Part shown: positions 7,199 through 14,880 of the stretch, piece by piece
How the letters are laid out: every line of letters begins with the position of its first letter
How positions within the stretch are numbered: the first letter of the stretch is position 1
NCBI GenBank assembly: GCA_023434825.1
Contig: JAEYSH010000048.1
Coordinates: 1 to 17,209, forward strand
Source of the DNA: Methanobacteriota archaeon
GTDB lineage: Archaea > Methanobacteriota > Methanobacteria > Methanobacteriales > Methanobacteriaceae
Direction of reading: 5' to 3'
Length of the DNA stretch: 17,209 nucleotides
Notes under the pieces: model-generated
Told to the model about the DNA's origin: nothing
The model's database searches: none
The model's input: the letters and a program-made list of their open reading frames with translations, nothing else
Made by a program: the position numbers and the translations under genes

Positions 7199-7711
7199 TT
7201 AAGCCCTTATAGCACTATAAATTATTGTACAATTATATGTATCTGGATCTTGTCCAGAAGGTACATAAAGCCACAAGTCTACTGGAATTGAATTATATGA
7301 TCCCTTTGGTGCTTTGGCCCAGTTTGTTTTTATTAAAGCTGCTGTAGTTGAAAAAGACTGATAAGAACTGGTATAACTATTATAATAACCGAAATCAGTT
7401 AATGCAAAAGTATTAGATATATTTGTTCCAGTTAAAGGTCCACTAACTCTAACCGTAACATTAATAGGCACATTAGAGTAAGTTCTAAGTGTTTCGTTCC
7501 CTATAAACGAATTATTAGAACCAATTGCATTAAATGTTCCTAAACTAATAGGATTACCAATTACTCCATTCCAAACAGATTCAATAGAAACAGTTGGCGC
7601 TACAGTTACTGTAACATCTTGATTAGCCGGATTAGCAGCAAAATTTGGCAAAATACTTGAAATTAAAATTATAATAACAAGCAGCGCCAATATGCTTTGT
7701 TTCCATATCAT
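7199..7711 (-). CDS. Small secreted surface protein S3
   Basis: Predicted exported protein of 170 residues that leads unit B. The signal peptide runs to about residue 26 (MIWKQSILAL, hydrophobic core, PNFAA). The mature part opens with a Val/Thr-rich strand (DVTVTVAPTVSIESVWNG), then INVTVRVSG, an aromatic stretch (DFGYYNSYTSSYQSF), a Trp element (LIKTNWAKAPKG) and a final pair VDLWLYVPSG and DTYNCTIIYSA. The last third aligns by eye with S2 (NWRKKG, LYLTVPYG, GNYIITII) and S1 (IYVNIPT, GTYNTTIRYIA). One Cys is present near the C-terminus. The ATG at 7711 follows TTGAGGAT. There is no membrane helix beyond the signal, so attachment to the surface would need a partner or the wall. Confidence 0.8.
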   Translation of the reverse strand: MIWKQSILALLVIIILISSILPNFAANPANQDVTVTVAPTVSIESVWNGVIGNPISLGTFNAIGSNNSFIGNETLRTYSNVPINVTVRVSGPLTGTNISNTFALTDFGYYNSYTSSYQSFSTTAALIKTNWAKAPKGSYNSIPVDLWLYVPSGQDPDTYNCTIIYSAIRA

Positions 7712-7764
7712 TTAAATATCCTCAAAATTATTAAATATTTAATTATTAATTTACTTACAATTTT

Positions 7765-7784
7765 GTGAATTGTATAATAATTCA
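7765..7784. promoter_or_regulatory. Inverted repeat GTGAAT-N9-ATTCA
   Basis: GTGAAT and ATTCA are separated by nine bases. The first nine bases, GTGAATTGT, also occur (minus strand) in the unit C repeat at 4222-4241. With a TATA box at about 7801-7811, transcription should start near 7780, so this repeat overlaps the expected start site, a place that favours repression. Confidence 0.45.
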
Positions 7785-7800
7785 ATATCTAGTATAGAGA

Positions 7801-7818
7801 CATATATATCTTTTTATA
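7801..7818 (-). promoter_or_regulatory. TATA box of unit B
   Basis: The coding strand reads CTATAAAAAGATATATAT. Two overlapping TATA-like words make the exact position uncertain. The predicted start near 7780 gives a leader of roughly 70 bases before the ATG at 7711. Confidence 0.45.
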
Positions 7819-7941
7819 GTAGTATCCAATGTTAATATGTTAAATATGGCTAAAAATCTATAATATTAACAAAAGCCCCATATAACTATTTATTTTAGAA
7901 TAATGCTCTAAAAAAATGTAAATTAGGTCTTATTCATATTT

Positions 7942-7955
7942 GTGAATATACTCAC
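7942..7955. promoter_or_regulatory. GTGA-N6-TCAC site of unit B
   Basis: The sequence GTGAATATACTCAC has the 4-6-4 form of the other sites. It overlaps a second inverted repeat, TATTCA-N6-TGAATA (7931-7948). It lies about 125 bases upstream of the TATA box, further than in unit C. Confidence 0.5.
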
Positions 7956-7977
7956 TAACTATATTTATCTTCAAAAA

Positions 7978-7999
7978 ATTGAATAGAAAACTATTCAAT
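7978..7999. terminator. Bidirectional hairpin terminator
   Basis: A perfect 9-bp inverted repeat (ATTGAATAG, loop AAAA, CTATTCAAT) is followed by T-rich sequence on both sides: ATTTTTTT at 8004-8011 on the plus strand, and TTTTTT directly adjacent on the minus strand. It would end transcription of unit A ahead of the unit B promoter. Confidence 0.6.
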
Positions 8000-8131
8000 C
8001 ATGATTTTTTTATCCAATAAACATGTTAAATCATTCACTATACCCAATAAAATCATACAATTACTTTTTTAATCTTTAGATTATTAATAAAATGGAATAT
8101 TGTATTTAAATTATAATTTCAAGTGACAGTA

Positions 8132-8486
8132 TTAAATGTAACTTCCGATTATTTCTTTTAATTCCATTCCGTCTAAAGGTTTGGAGGACAGTTATGATGT
8201 GTTAAACTTTTTTCTTCAATTTATCTATTTCAAATTCACTGGAAACAAAAAACATTGGAATATCCATATTTTGAGTTCTAATTTGCATTGCAACTCCAAT
8301 ACCATCTAATCTTCCATCTTATGAGACATCTATGACTATTAAATCATATTTTTTCTTTTGAATTTCTTTTAAAGCCATTTCTCCAGATGATACCGTATTA
8401 ATTTTATATCCTCTTTCCTCTAATCTTAGCTGAAAATCAAGTGCAACAATAGATTTATCCTCAACTAATAAAATTTCAAATGACAA
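8132..8486 (-). pseudogene. Decayed response-regulator receiver domain
   Basis: A clear but broken receiver (REC) domain. From a TTG at 8486, seven bases after AAAGGGGG, it reads FEILLVEDKSIVALDFQLRL, then ERGYKINTVSSGE and YDLIVIDVS. This keeps the acidic pocket (VED) and the phospho-acceptor Asp of the IVID strand. An in-frame TAA follows at 8319-8321. Beyond it the frame continues with DGRLDGIGVAMQIR and IPMFFVSS, then stops again at a TAA after KLKKKV. The C-terminus KPLDGMELKEIIGSYI, with the conserved Lys-Pro, is found in another frame and ends at 8132. So there is one nonsense change and at least one frameshift or deletion. It starts 38 bases after the S4 stop and was probably co-transcribed with it. 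A two-component link to the surface genes may have been lost here. Confidence 0.85.
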
Positions 8487-8524
8487 TTTTTGGCCCCCTT
8501 TAAGTTAATAAATAAAATATGTTC

Positions 8525-8998
8525 TTAATGTTCAGGAATCATTAAATTAGGATTTACAGTTGTTATATATATTTTCATAGCGCAATTATCTGGTATTATG
8601 GATAATGAACCTAATTCTAAATCTAATGTTGGTAATGAAGATATACTTCCCTGTTTTGGTTTATCTAAAAACCCCATTTTCCTGTAATTATTAGTTAATT
8701 CTTCATTTTTGTCTGTAGCATGATTCCAACATTTTATTCCATTAATCTGGATATTTTCCCCAGTTTGAGTATTGATTACTTCAGATCTAACCCATACATC
8801 TACATCCTTATTTGAATAATTGACTAATTGGATATTTCCAGAATAATCATTTTCAGAATAAGTAACAGAAACTGAATTAACTGAAGATATAGTAACACTT
8901 GCACTTTGTGATGCAGATTGTTCAGCATAAGCTGGAACTAAAGATAATGCTCCAATTAAAAAAAACATCAAAAGCCACATAAATATTTTAAATATCAT
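8525..8998 (-). CDS. Orphan small secreted protein S4
   Basis: Predicted exported protein of 157 residues. The signal peptide runs to about residue 25 (MIFKIFMWLL, hydrophobic core, VPAYAEQ). The mature part starts with a Ser/Val-rich strand (SASVTISSVNSVSVTYSEND), then VDVWVRSEV, matching KIDVYVKSD of S1 and NLYVRVNDN of S2 in position and character. Two Cys (in IKCWNH and DNCAMK) could form a disulphide. The C-terminal strand KIYITTVNP replaces the GTYNTTI-type ending. It is the weakest S-family member and has no P partner: the next gene downstream is the broken receiver domain. The ATG at 8998 follows TAGGAAC. It heads unit A, below a TATA box at about 9050-9064 and three GTGA-N6-TCAC sites. 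Confidence 0.75.
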   Translation of the reverse strand: MIFKIFMWLLMFFLIGALSLVPAYAEQSASQSASVTISSVNSVSVTYSENDYSGNIQLVNYSNKDVDVWVRSEVINTQTGENIQINGIKCWNHATDKNEELTNNYRKMGFLDKPKQGSISSLPTLDLELGSLSIIPDNCAMKIYITTVNPNLMIPEH

Positions 8999-9049
8999 AA
9001 TATCGTGTTCCTAAACATTTTTATTTCAAAAAATAGTAGTACTCACATT

Positions 9050-9064
9050 AAAATATATTTAAAA
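9050..9064 (-). promoter_or_regulatory. TATA box of unit A
   Basis: The coding strand reads TTTTAAATATATTTT. A start near 9028 would give a leader of about 30 bases. A degenerate TGTG-N6-CACA repeat (9073-9086) lies just upstream. Confidence 0.5.
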
Positions 9065-9125
9065 ACAAAAAATGTGCGATTACACACTTTTATTGGCTAT
9101 TAATCAATTATTTTTATTACTTTAT

Positions 9126-9141
9126 TGTGATTATGTTCACA
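9126..9141. promoter_or_regulatory. TGTGA-N6-TCACA site, unit A proximal
   Basis: The sequence TGTGATTATGTTCACA is a perfect 5-6-5 inverted repeat about 65 bases upstream of the unit A TATA box. Confidence 0.6.
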
Positions 9142-9178
9142 TTTTTGATATAATTAATTTAGAAATAGTATTACTTTA

Positions 9179-9194
9179 TGTGATTATAGTCACT
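9179..9194. promoter_or_regulatory. GTGA-N6-TCAC site, unit A middle
   Basis: The core GTGATTATAGTCAC (9180-9193) shares the spacer start TTAT with the proximal site. Its centre is 53 bases from that of the proximal site. Confidence 0.6.
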
Positions 9195-9261
9195 TAATTA
9201 TTTTGTAAATTGTGACAATTTTAAAATTAATAATAATATTATTAGATAATATAATACTTTT

Positions 9262-9279
9262 TTGTGACCATAATCACAA
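9262..9279. promoter_or_regulatory. TTGTGA-N6-TCACAA site, unit A distal
   Basis: This is the most symmetrical copy, with 6-bp arms TTGTGA and TCACAA around CCATAA. Its centre is 84 bases from the middle site. Confidence 0.6.
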
Positions 9280-9318
9280 TAATTAACAGTTTTTATTAAT
9301 TTTAATGTCTTATTTAAT

Positions 9319-9350
9319 AAAAAAATATTTAAAAAATCAAAAAAAGAAAG
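9319..9350 (-). terminator. U-rich terminator after asd
   Basis: On the coding strand three T runs (seven, six and seven T) follow each other within 32 bases just after the asd stop codon. This is a standard archaeal intrinsic termination signal and marks the end of the biosynthetic operon. Confidence 0.6.
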
Positions 9351-9360
9351 AATTAAAAGT

Positions 9361-10404
9361 TTAAATTATTTCTGATATTAATTCTGCATTTAAAATTGAT
9401 GCTCCTGCAGCCCCTCTAATAGTATTATGACCAACAAGTACATATCTAAGACTATTAGCAAAAGCAGCATCTTTTCGGATTCTACCAACAGTTACAGCCA
9501 TACCATTATCAGTATTTCTATCCATTCTTGGCTGTGGTCTGTTATCTTCGTCTCTAATTACTACAGGTTTAGGAGGAGCAGAGTAAAGATCCAGTTTTTG
9601 AGGTAAGCCTCTAAATGAATCCATTGCTTCTTTTATTTCATCAATTTCAAATCCATCTTCCATTTCGATGAAAACAGCTTCAGTATGCCCATCTACTACA
9701 GCAACCCTGTGGCATGAAGCACTAACTCCAAATGATGCTGGAGTTACAGTTTCCCCGTCATAATCTCCCAATAAATGGAGTGTTTCAGTTTCCATTTTCT
9801 CTTCTTCACCGCCAATAAAAGGCACCAGGTTGTCCACTATGGCCATGGAAGGAACTCCATTGTAGCCTGCTCCTGAAACAGCCTGCATTGTGGAAACATA
9901 TACTCTTTTTATGTTGAACTGGTCGTAAAGTGGTTTAAGAGTAATAGTAAGTGCTATAGTTGAACAATTAGGGTTAGTTACTATGAAACCGTCCCATCCT
10001 CTGTTTTTCTGTTGAGTTTCAATCATATCCAGATGTTCAGGATTTACTTCTGGAATTACAAGTGGCACATCAGGTTCCATCCTCATTGCACTTGCATTAG
10101 ATGCTACTCCACATGATTTGGCAAATTTCGGTTCTACTAAAGCTGCAGTGTCTGCTGGAAGAGCAGAAAATACTATATCAACATCCTTTACTTCCTTTGG
10201 GTCTGTATCTACCACAATAATATCTTTAACACTTTCTGGTATTTTACTATCCAGATACCAGGTAGCTGCGTCTTCATATCTTTTCCCTGCCGATCTTGCA
10301 GAGGCAGTTAGTGCAGTGAGTTCGAACTTTGGATGATCCGCCAGCAGTTCGATGAATCTCTGCCCAACCATTCCAGTTGCTCCGAGAATACCTACGTTTA
10401 CCAT
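9361..10404 (-). CDS. asd: Aspartate-semialdehyde dehydrogenase
   Basis: Cytosolic enzyme of 347 residues. It reduces aspartyl-4-phosphate to aspartate-4-semialdehyde with NADPH, the branch point to lysine, threonine and methionine. The N-terminal nucleotide-binding loop GATGMVG is at residues 8-14. The catalytic Cys147 sits in TNPNCSTIA, and the active-site Arg/His block is RVAVVDGHTEAVF (R233, H240). The length and the combination CHRVAVVDGH fit the archaeal/fungal-type subfamily. I chose the ATG at 10404. An in-frame GTG at 10413 is part of the ribosome binding site AAGGTGAT and so is not the start. It is the last gene of the operon, 61 bases after the PLD/OB-fold gene and followed by a strong T-rich terminator. 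In methanogens the product also feeds aromatic amino acid synthesis, which fits the linked chorismate mutase and shikimate kinase. Confidence 0.96.
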   Translation of the reverse strand: MVNVGILGATGMVGQRFIELLADHPKFELTALTASARSAGKRYEDAATWYLDSKIPESVKDIIVVDTDPKEVKDVDIVFSALPADTAALVEPKFAKSCGVASNASAMRMEPDVPLVIPEVNPEHLDMIETQQKNRGWDGFIVTNPNCSTIALTITLKPLYDQFNIKRVYVSTMQAVSGAGYNGVPSMAIVDNLVPFIGGEEEKMETETLHLLGDYDGETVTPASFGVSASCHRVAVVDGHTEAVFIEMEDGFEIDEIKEAMDSFRGLPQKLDLYSAPPKPVVIRDEDNRPQPRMDRNTDNGMAVTVGRIRKDAAFANSLRYVLVGHNTIRGAAGASILNAELISEII

Positions 10405-10465
10405 TTTAATCACCTTATAATCATAAATTCTTTATTAAATATTTAAATCTATCTTATTATCCTTA

Positions 10466-11626
10466 TTAATCTTTGTTTATTAATTTAATTTCACCATCAT
10501 GTTTTTGAAGCCCTAATCTAATTTCTCCATTATACACTTTTGTATATGCATTGTTAATTTCCAAATTAACGCCGCTTTTTATTTTCCCTTCAGGAATGAT
10601 GTTGTCCCATAATTCCATAACAATAGTTCCAGTATCGTCTTTAACATTAACCAGTGTTAAAAACTTACTTCCATGCTTTGTTTCCAGTTTAAGCGTGTTT
10701 TCAATTTCTACTATCTCTGCATTTATTTTAAGTTGTGATAATCCGCTTTTTAAATCAGCGATAGACATTTCCCTTTTTATTGCAGAAAATCCCCTTAAGG
10801 TAAATTCTTTGAATCCATCTAATTTATTTATTTTACCAGAAACTTCAACTTCATCGCCAATTTTAGATGAACTAAGGGTTTCGTTATTTCCAATAAATTT
10901 TACTGCAATATCCTGACGATTTTTACCCATGACATAGGCCTTATCATTATCAATATAACCTAAAATTCCTTTAAATCTTACTGTACCTTCAGAAGTAAAT
11001 TTTATGTTTTCTTTTTTAACAATATTATCAAAATCTTTTCTAAATCTTTGATAAATCCCAGAAAGCCCGTAAGATTTACATGATAAGACATACTCATTAT
11101 TTACATATTCCCTAGAACTACTATGACTCCATAATTTAACAAAAAATCCCACTGCATTTTTTAAAGCATCAGGATCATTCGTATATACGTTTGCTTCAAT
11201 TTGAGGCTTTCCTTCATATTCTCTTGATGATCCAAGCCCACTACCTGTGAGATTTGATGAACCAACGATCATTTCTTTATCATCAGCGATTACCATCTTA
11301 GCATGGATACTGTTATTGTATTTAATAGTTATATTATCTCCAAAAATACGTTTCCATCGTTCAACGTCTTCAAGTTGGTGTAATCTCCTGAAAACATCCT
11401 CTCTTTCTAGTTTTGTTATTAGATATATTTCTAAATCTTCATTAACTGAAAGAGCATTTTCAAAAGGAATAATGAATTCTTCTCCTAGAGTTATCCATGG
11501 ATAAATAATATAAATGCGACTTTTAGCACTGCTTATGACTTCATGAATTTTTCTTAATGCAGATCTATCTTCCTTTAGAAATGTGGGCACAAATTCAGTA
11601 ACTTTATCTTGTTTTTTAAAAAGCAT
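10466..11626 (-). CDS. PLD-like phosphodiesterase fused to OB folds
   Basis: Cytosolic protein of 386 residues. Residues about 20-170 form one phospholipase-D-like domain with a complete HKD-type motif: H108-x-K110-x4-D115, then GSSN ending at N125 (IHAKMVIADD, VGSSNLTGSG). One motif per chain means a dimer would be needed for a full active site, as in the Nuc-like PLD nucleases. Residues about 210-275 look like an OB fold (GTVRFKGILGYID, GDEVEVSGKINK). Residues about 285-386 look like a second, RPA-like OB fold (VNVKDDTGTIVMELWDN, then IKSGVNLEINNAYTKVYNGEIRLGL). Together these suggest a nucleic-acid-binding phosphodiesterase or nuclease, an inference. The ATG at 11626 follows AAAGGGGA. It lies between dapB and asd with gaps of 49 and 61 bases, although it has no evident link to lysine synthesis. 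Confidence 0.85.
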   Translation of the reverse strand: MLFKKQDKVTEFVPTFLKEDRSALRKIHEVISSAKSRIYIIYPWITLGEEFIIPFENALSVNEDLEIYLITKLEREDVFRRLHQLEDVERWKRIFGDNITIKYNNSIHAKMVIADDKEMIVGSSNLTGSGLGSSREYEGKPQIEANVYTNDPDALKNAVGFFVKLWSHSSSREYVNNEYVLSCKSYGLSGIYQRFRKDFDNIVKKENIKFTSEGTVRFKGILGYIDNDKAYVMGKNRQDIAVKFIGNNETLSSSKIGDEVEVSGKINKLDGFKEFTLRGFSAIKREMSIADLKSGLSQLKINAEIVEIENTLKLETKHGSKFLTLVNVKDDTGTIVMELWDNIIPEGKIKSGVNLEINNAYTKVYNGEIRLGLQKHDGEIKLINKD

Positions 11627-11675
11627 AAAATCCCCTTTAAAACTAAATAGTGGGATAAACTGTAATATTTATTAC

Positions 11676-12497
11676 TTATTTTAGACCCAATAAATCAGTC
11701 ATATCGCTTATTTTTCCTTCAGGCGCAGTAACTACAAACCTTACTGCTTTAATTACGCCGCTTACAAATGCCTGCCTGCTGTGGGCCCTGTGAACAAATT
11801 CAATTCGTTCTCCATCCCCTGCAAAGAGTACTGTATGATCTCCAACAATATCTCCTCCACGAACAGCGTGCATACCAATTTCTTCTTCAGTCCTTGCACC
11901 AACAAGTCCCTGCCTACCATATACGCATGCTTCGTCCTTGTTTCTTCCAAGTTCATCAGCAATTATTTCATAAGCTTTAACTGCCGTTCCAGAGGGTGCA
12001 TCTGCTTTATGTTTATGATGTGCTTCGATTATTTCAATATCGTAATCATTGAGGATCTTTGCAAGGTCTTTAATTACCTTAAAGAAAACATTAACTCCAA
12101 CAGCCATATTTGGAGAAATCACTGCTTTTATATTGTTTTCTTCTATTGCAGCTCTTATTTCGTCCATTTGTTCATCAGTAATTCCAGTTGTGCCTACAAC
12201 TACATTTACACCGCATTTAGCAGATGTTTTGATTGTGCTGACTGCGGCATTAGCTATGGTAAAATCAACAAGTACGTCGGGCTTCTTTTCCTTTAAAACC
12301 TCAGCAAGCTTTTCTGCACCATTTACGGGTACATCCATTTTTCCAACACCTATAACTTCCCCTATATCTTTTCCTTCAAGAGGAGTTTCTGGTGCTTCTA
12401 TTGCTGCTACAACTTTCATATCGTCCTGTTTTAGTATGGTTTTAATTATCTTAGAACCCATTCTTCCACTCGCGCCTGTTACAGCCACTCCAATCAT
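11676..12497 (-). CDS. dapB: 4-hydroxy-tetrahydrodipicolinate reductase
   Basis: Cytosolic NAD(P)H-dependent enzyme of 273 residues. It reduces the product of DapA to tetrahydrodipicolinate, second committed step towards diaminopimelate and lysine. The Rossmann loop GASGRMG is at residues 8-14. The C-terminal catalytic block is EAHHKHKADAPSGTA, with H160 and H161 (H160 likely the proton donor), K164 and the substrate-binding G170-T171. VVGTTG near 100-105 is the usual cofactor-side loop. The length is normal for the family. The ATG at 12497 follows AGGAGAAG. It lies 58 bases after dapA in the same operon. Lysine is also a component of pseudomurein peptides, so the pathway serves both protein and wall synthesis in this group. 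Confidence 0.96.
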   Translation of the reverse strand: MIGVAVTGASGRMGSKIIKTILKQDDMKVVAAIEAPETPLEGKDIGEVIGVGKMDVPVNGAEKLAEVLKEKKPDVLVDFTIANAAVSTIKTSAKCGVNVVVGTTGITDEQMDEIRAAIEENNIKAVISPNMAVGVNVFFKVIKDLAKILNDYDIEIIEAHHKHKADAPSGTAVKAYEIIADELGRNKDEACVYGRQGLVGARTEEEIGMHAVRGGDIVGDHTVLFAGDGERIEFVHRAHSRQAFVSGVIKAVRFVVTAPEGKISDMTDLLGLK

Positions 12498-12555
12498 TTT
12501 ATCTTCTCCTAAAAAATTTAAAATAAAATTAAATAATTTATAATAGCTGATCTAA

Positions 12556-13445
12556 TTAAATTAAATCAAGCTCTTTAAGAACTTCCTTTAATTTAGCCTC
12601 GCTTTCCTCTTTAAGAGGTGCAAGAGGCATTCTTACATGACCTGATGGTCTTCCCATTAGATTTAAAGCTGCTTTTGCAGGTACAGGGTTAGTTTCCACA
12701 AAGCAAACTTTCATGAGGTTATAAAGCTCATAATGTCCGTTAGCTGCAGCTTCAAAATCTCCCTCTAATGCGTAATTTACCATCTGGCTCATTCTTGCAG
12801 GGTCAACGTTACCAACAACGCTTATAACTCCCTTTGCACCCATAGCCATCATAGGAAGTGTGAGATCATCATTTCCAGATAGAACGACGAACTTATCATT
12901 TTGATTAACTTCATCAATTTTTTTAATTGTTTTTGATACTTTGTCCAGATCAGGATTTGCTTCTTTTATAGCCACCACATTATCAAATTCTGCCACTTTT
13001 CCAATGGTTTCTACATCTATATCAGTTCCAGTCCTTGATGGTACATTATAGACTACAATAGGAATGTTTGTTGAATCATTCATCAATCTATAGTGTTCAA
13101 CAAGACCATGAGGTTGTGGTTTATTGTAATAAGGTGTTATAACTAATGCAGCATCTGCTCCAGTATCTTCTGCGTGTTTTACAAGTCCAAGAGCTTCTTT
13201 AGATGAATTACTTCCAGCTCCTGCGATAGTAGTGACCCTACCGTTAACTTCATCGATTAGAATGTCAACTAGCTTACGGTGTTCATCATGAGTTATTGTA
13301 GCTGATTCTCCTGTCGTTCCAGCAGCCAATATCCCATTTACGCCCTTTTCTATCAAGTAATTTATATTTTCACGGATTCCTTCCTCATCTATTTCATCAC
13401 TTTTTGTGTATGGCGTTACCATAGCTACGATCGTACCTTCTAATT

Positions 13446-13449
<4 letters not shown>
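12556..13449 (-). CDS. dapA: 4-hydroxy-tetrahydrodipicolinate synthase
   Basis: Cytosolic TIM-barrel aldolase of 297 residues that condenses pyruvate with aspartate-4-semialdehyde. The Schiff-base lysine is K162 in VVAIKEAN. Y134 in VVYNVPSRTG is the catalytic tyrosine and R139 binds the substrate carboxylate. The GTTGE loop is at 44-48, and YYNKP with Y108 contributes the tyrosine from the neighbouring subunit. GNDDLTLPMMAMGAKGVISV in the C-terminal half of the barrel is also typical. The ATG at 13449 overlaps the lysC stop by four bases, and its ribosome binding site GGTG lies inside lysC, so the two are translationally coupled. Spacing and length are normal. No lysine riboswitch is visible. 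Confidence 0.97.
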
Positions 13450-14669
<1,220 letters not shown>

Positions 14670-14688
14670 TAAATGTCACACCTGAATT

Positions 14689-14880
14689 CTATGAAGACTC
14701 TTGTCTTACTAATCTGGTTACGTAACCTGCGATTTTGTTTCTTAAGTGTTTTGTACTTACAGTAGAGTATTCTTCCACTAATTTTTTGTTTTCATCAAAA
14801 TCTGTGGTAAATTTACCCTCATATGTTTCTATTAGTTCTTTTGCGGTTCTTTTTACGAATGATGTTCTTATGTTACCCAT
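14689..14880 (-). CDS. rps17e: 30S ribosomal protein S17e
   Basis: Small-subunit ribosomal protein of 63 residues, present in archaea and eukaryotes but not in bacteria, which marks the window as archaeal. The sequence is typical of the short archaeal form: MGNIRTSFVKRTAKELIE, FTTDFDENKKLVEE and the helix KHLRNKIAGYVTRLVR. It is basic and has no extra domains. The ATG at 14880 follows a strong AGGAGGG and overlaps the end of the chorismate mutase gene by eight bases. It is embedded between aromatic and aspartate-family genes, so its expression is tied to the biosynthetic operon. Confidence 0.96.
   Translation of the reverse strand: MGNIRTSFVKRTAKELIETYEGKFTTDFDENKKLVEEYSTVSTKHLRNKIAGYVTRLVRQESS

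Larger units (their letters stand above)
7712..8131. other. Leader region of unit B
   Basis: This 420-bp gap contains, in transcription order, the hairpin terminator of unit A (7978-7999), a GTGA-N6-TCAC site (7942-7955), a TATA box (about 7801-7818) and a longer inverted repeat (7765-7784). A second weaker TATA-like element (ATAGTTATATGG) lies near 7879-7890. The rest is A/T-rich with no readable gene. Confidence 0.6.
8999..9360. other. Leader region of unit A
   Basis: This 362-bp gap holds the asd terminator (9319-9350), three GTGA-N6-TCAC sites between 9126 and 9279, a small palindrome AAATTG-TGA-CAATTT (9207-9221) and the unit A TATA box. No reading frame is supported in it. Confidence 0.65.

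Noticed and set aside
2529..7711. Classical WxL-domain genes
   Set aside because: The S proteins lack the paired Trp-x-Leu motif in the expected context. The resemblance is in gene layout and the general fold pattern of P, so I keep it as an analogy only.
8319..8321. The TAA in the receiver gene as a recoded codon
   Set aside because: Pyrrolysine uses TAG, and a further stop and frame change downstream show ordinary decay.
9073..9086. TGTG-CGATTA-CACA as a sixth operator
   Set aside because: The half-sites are two bases closer than in the other copies and the inner A and T are missing, so I treat it only as a degenerate relative.
9126..9279. True bacterial CRP binding sites
   Set aside because: The consensus matches TGTGA-N6-TCACA, but the genes are archaeal with TATA promoters. 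No CRP-like gene is in the window, so only the shape is shared.
14670..14688. Lysine riboswitch or attenuator before lysC
   Set aside because: The gap to rps17e is only 19 bases and holds just the ribosome binding site.
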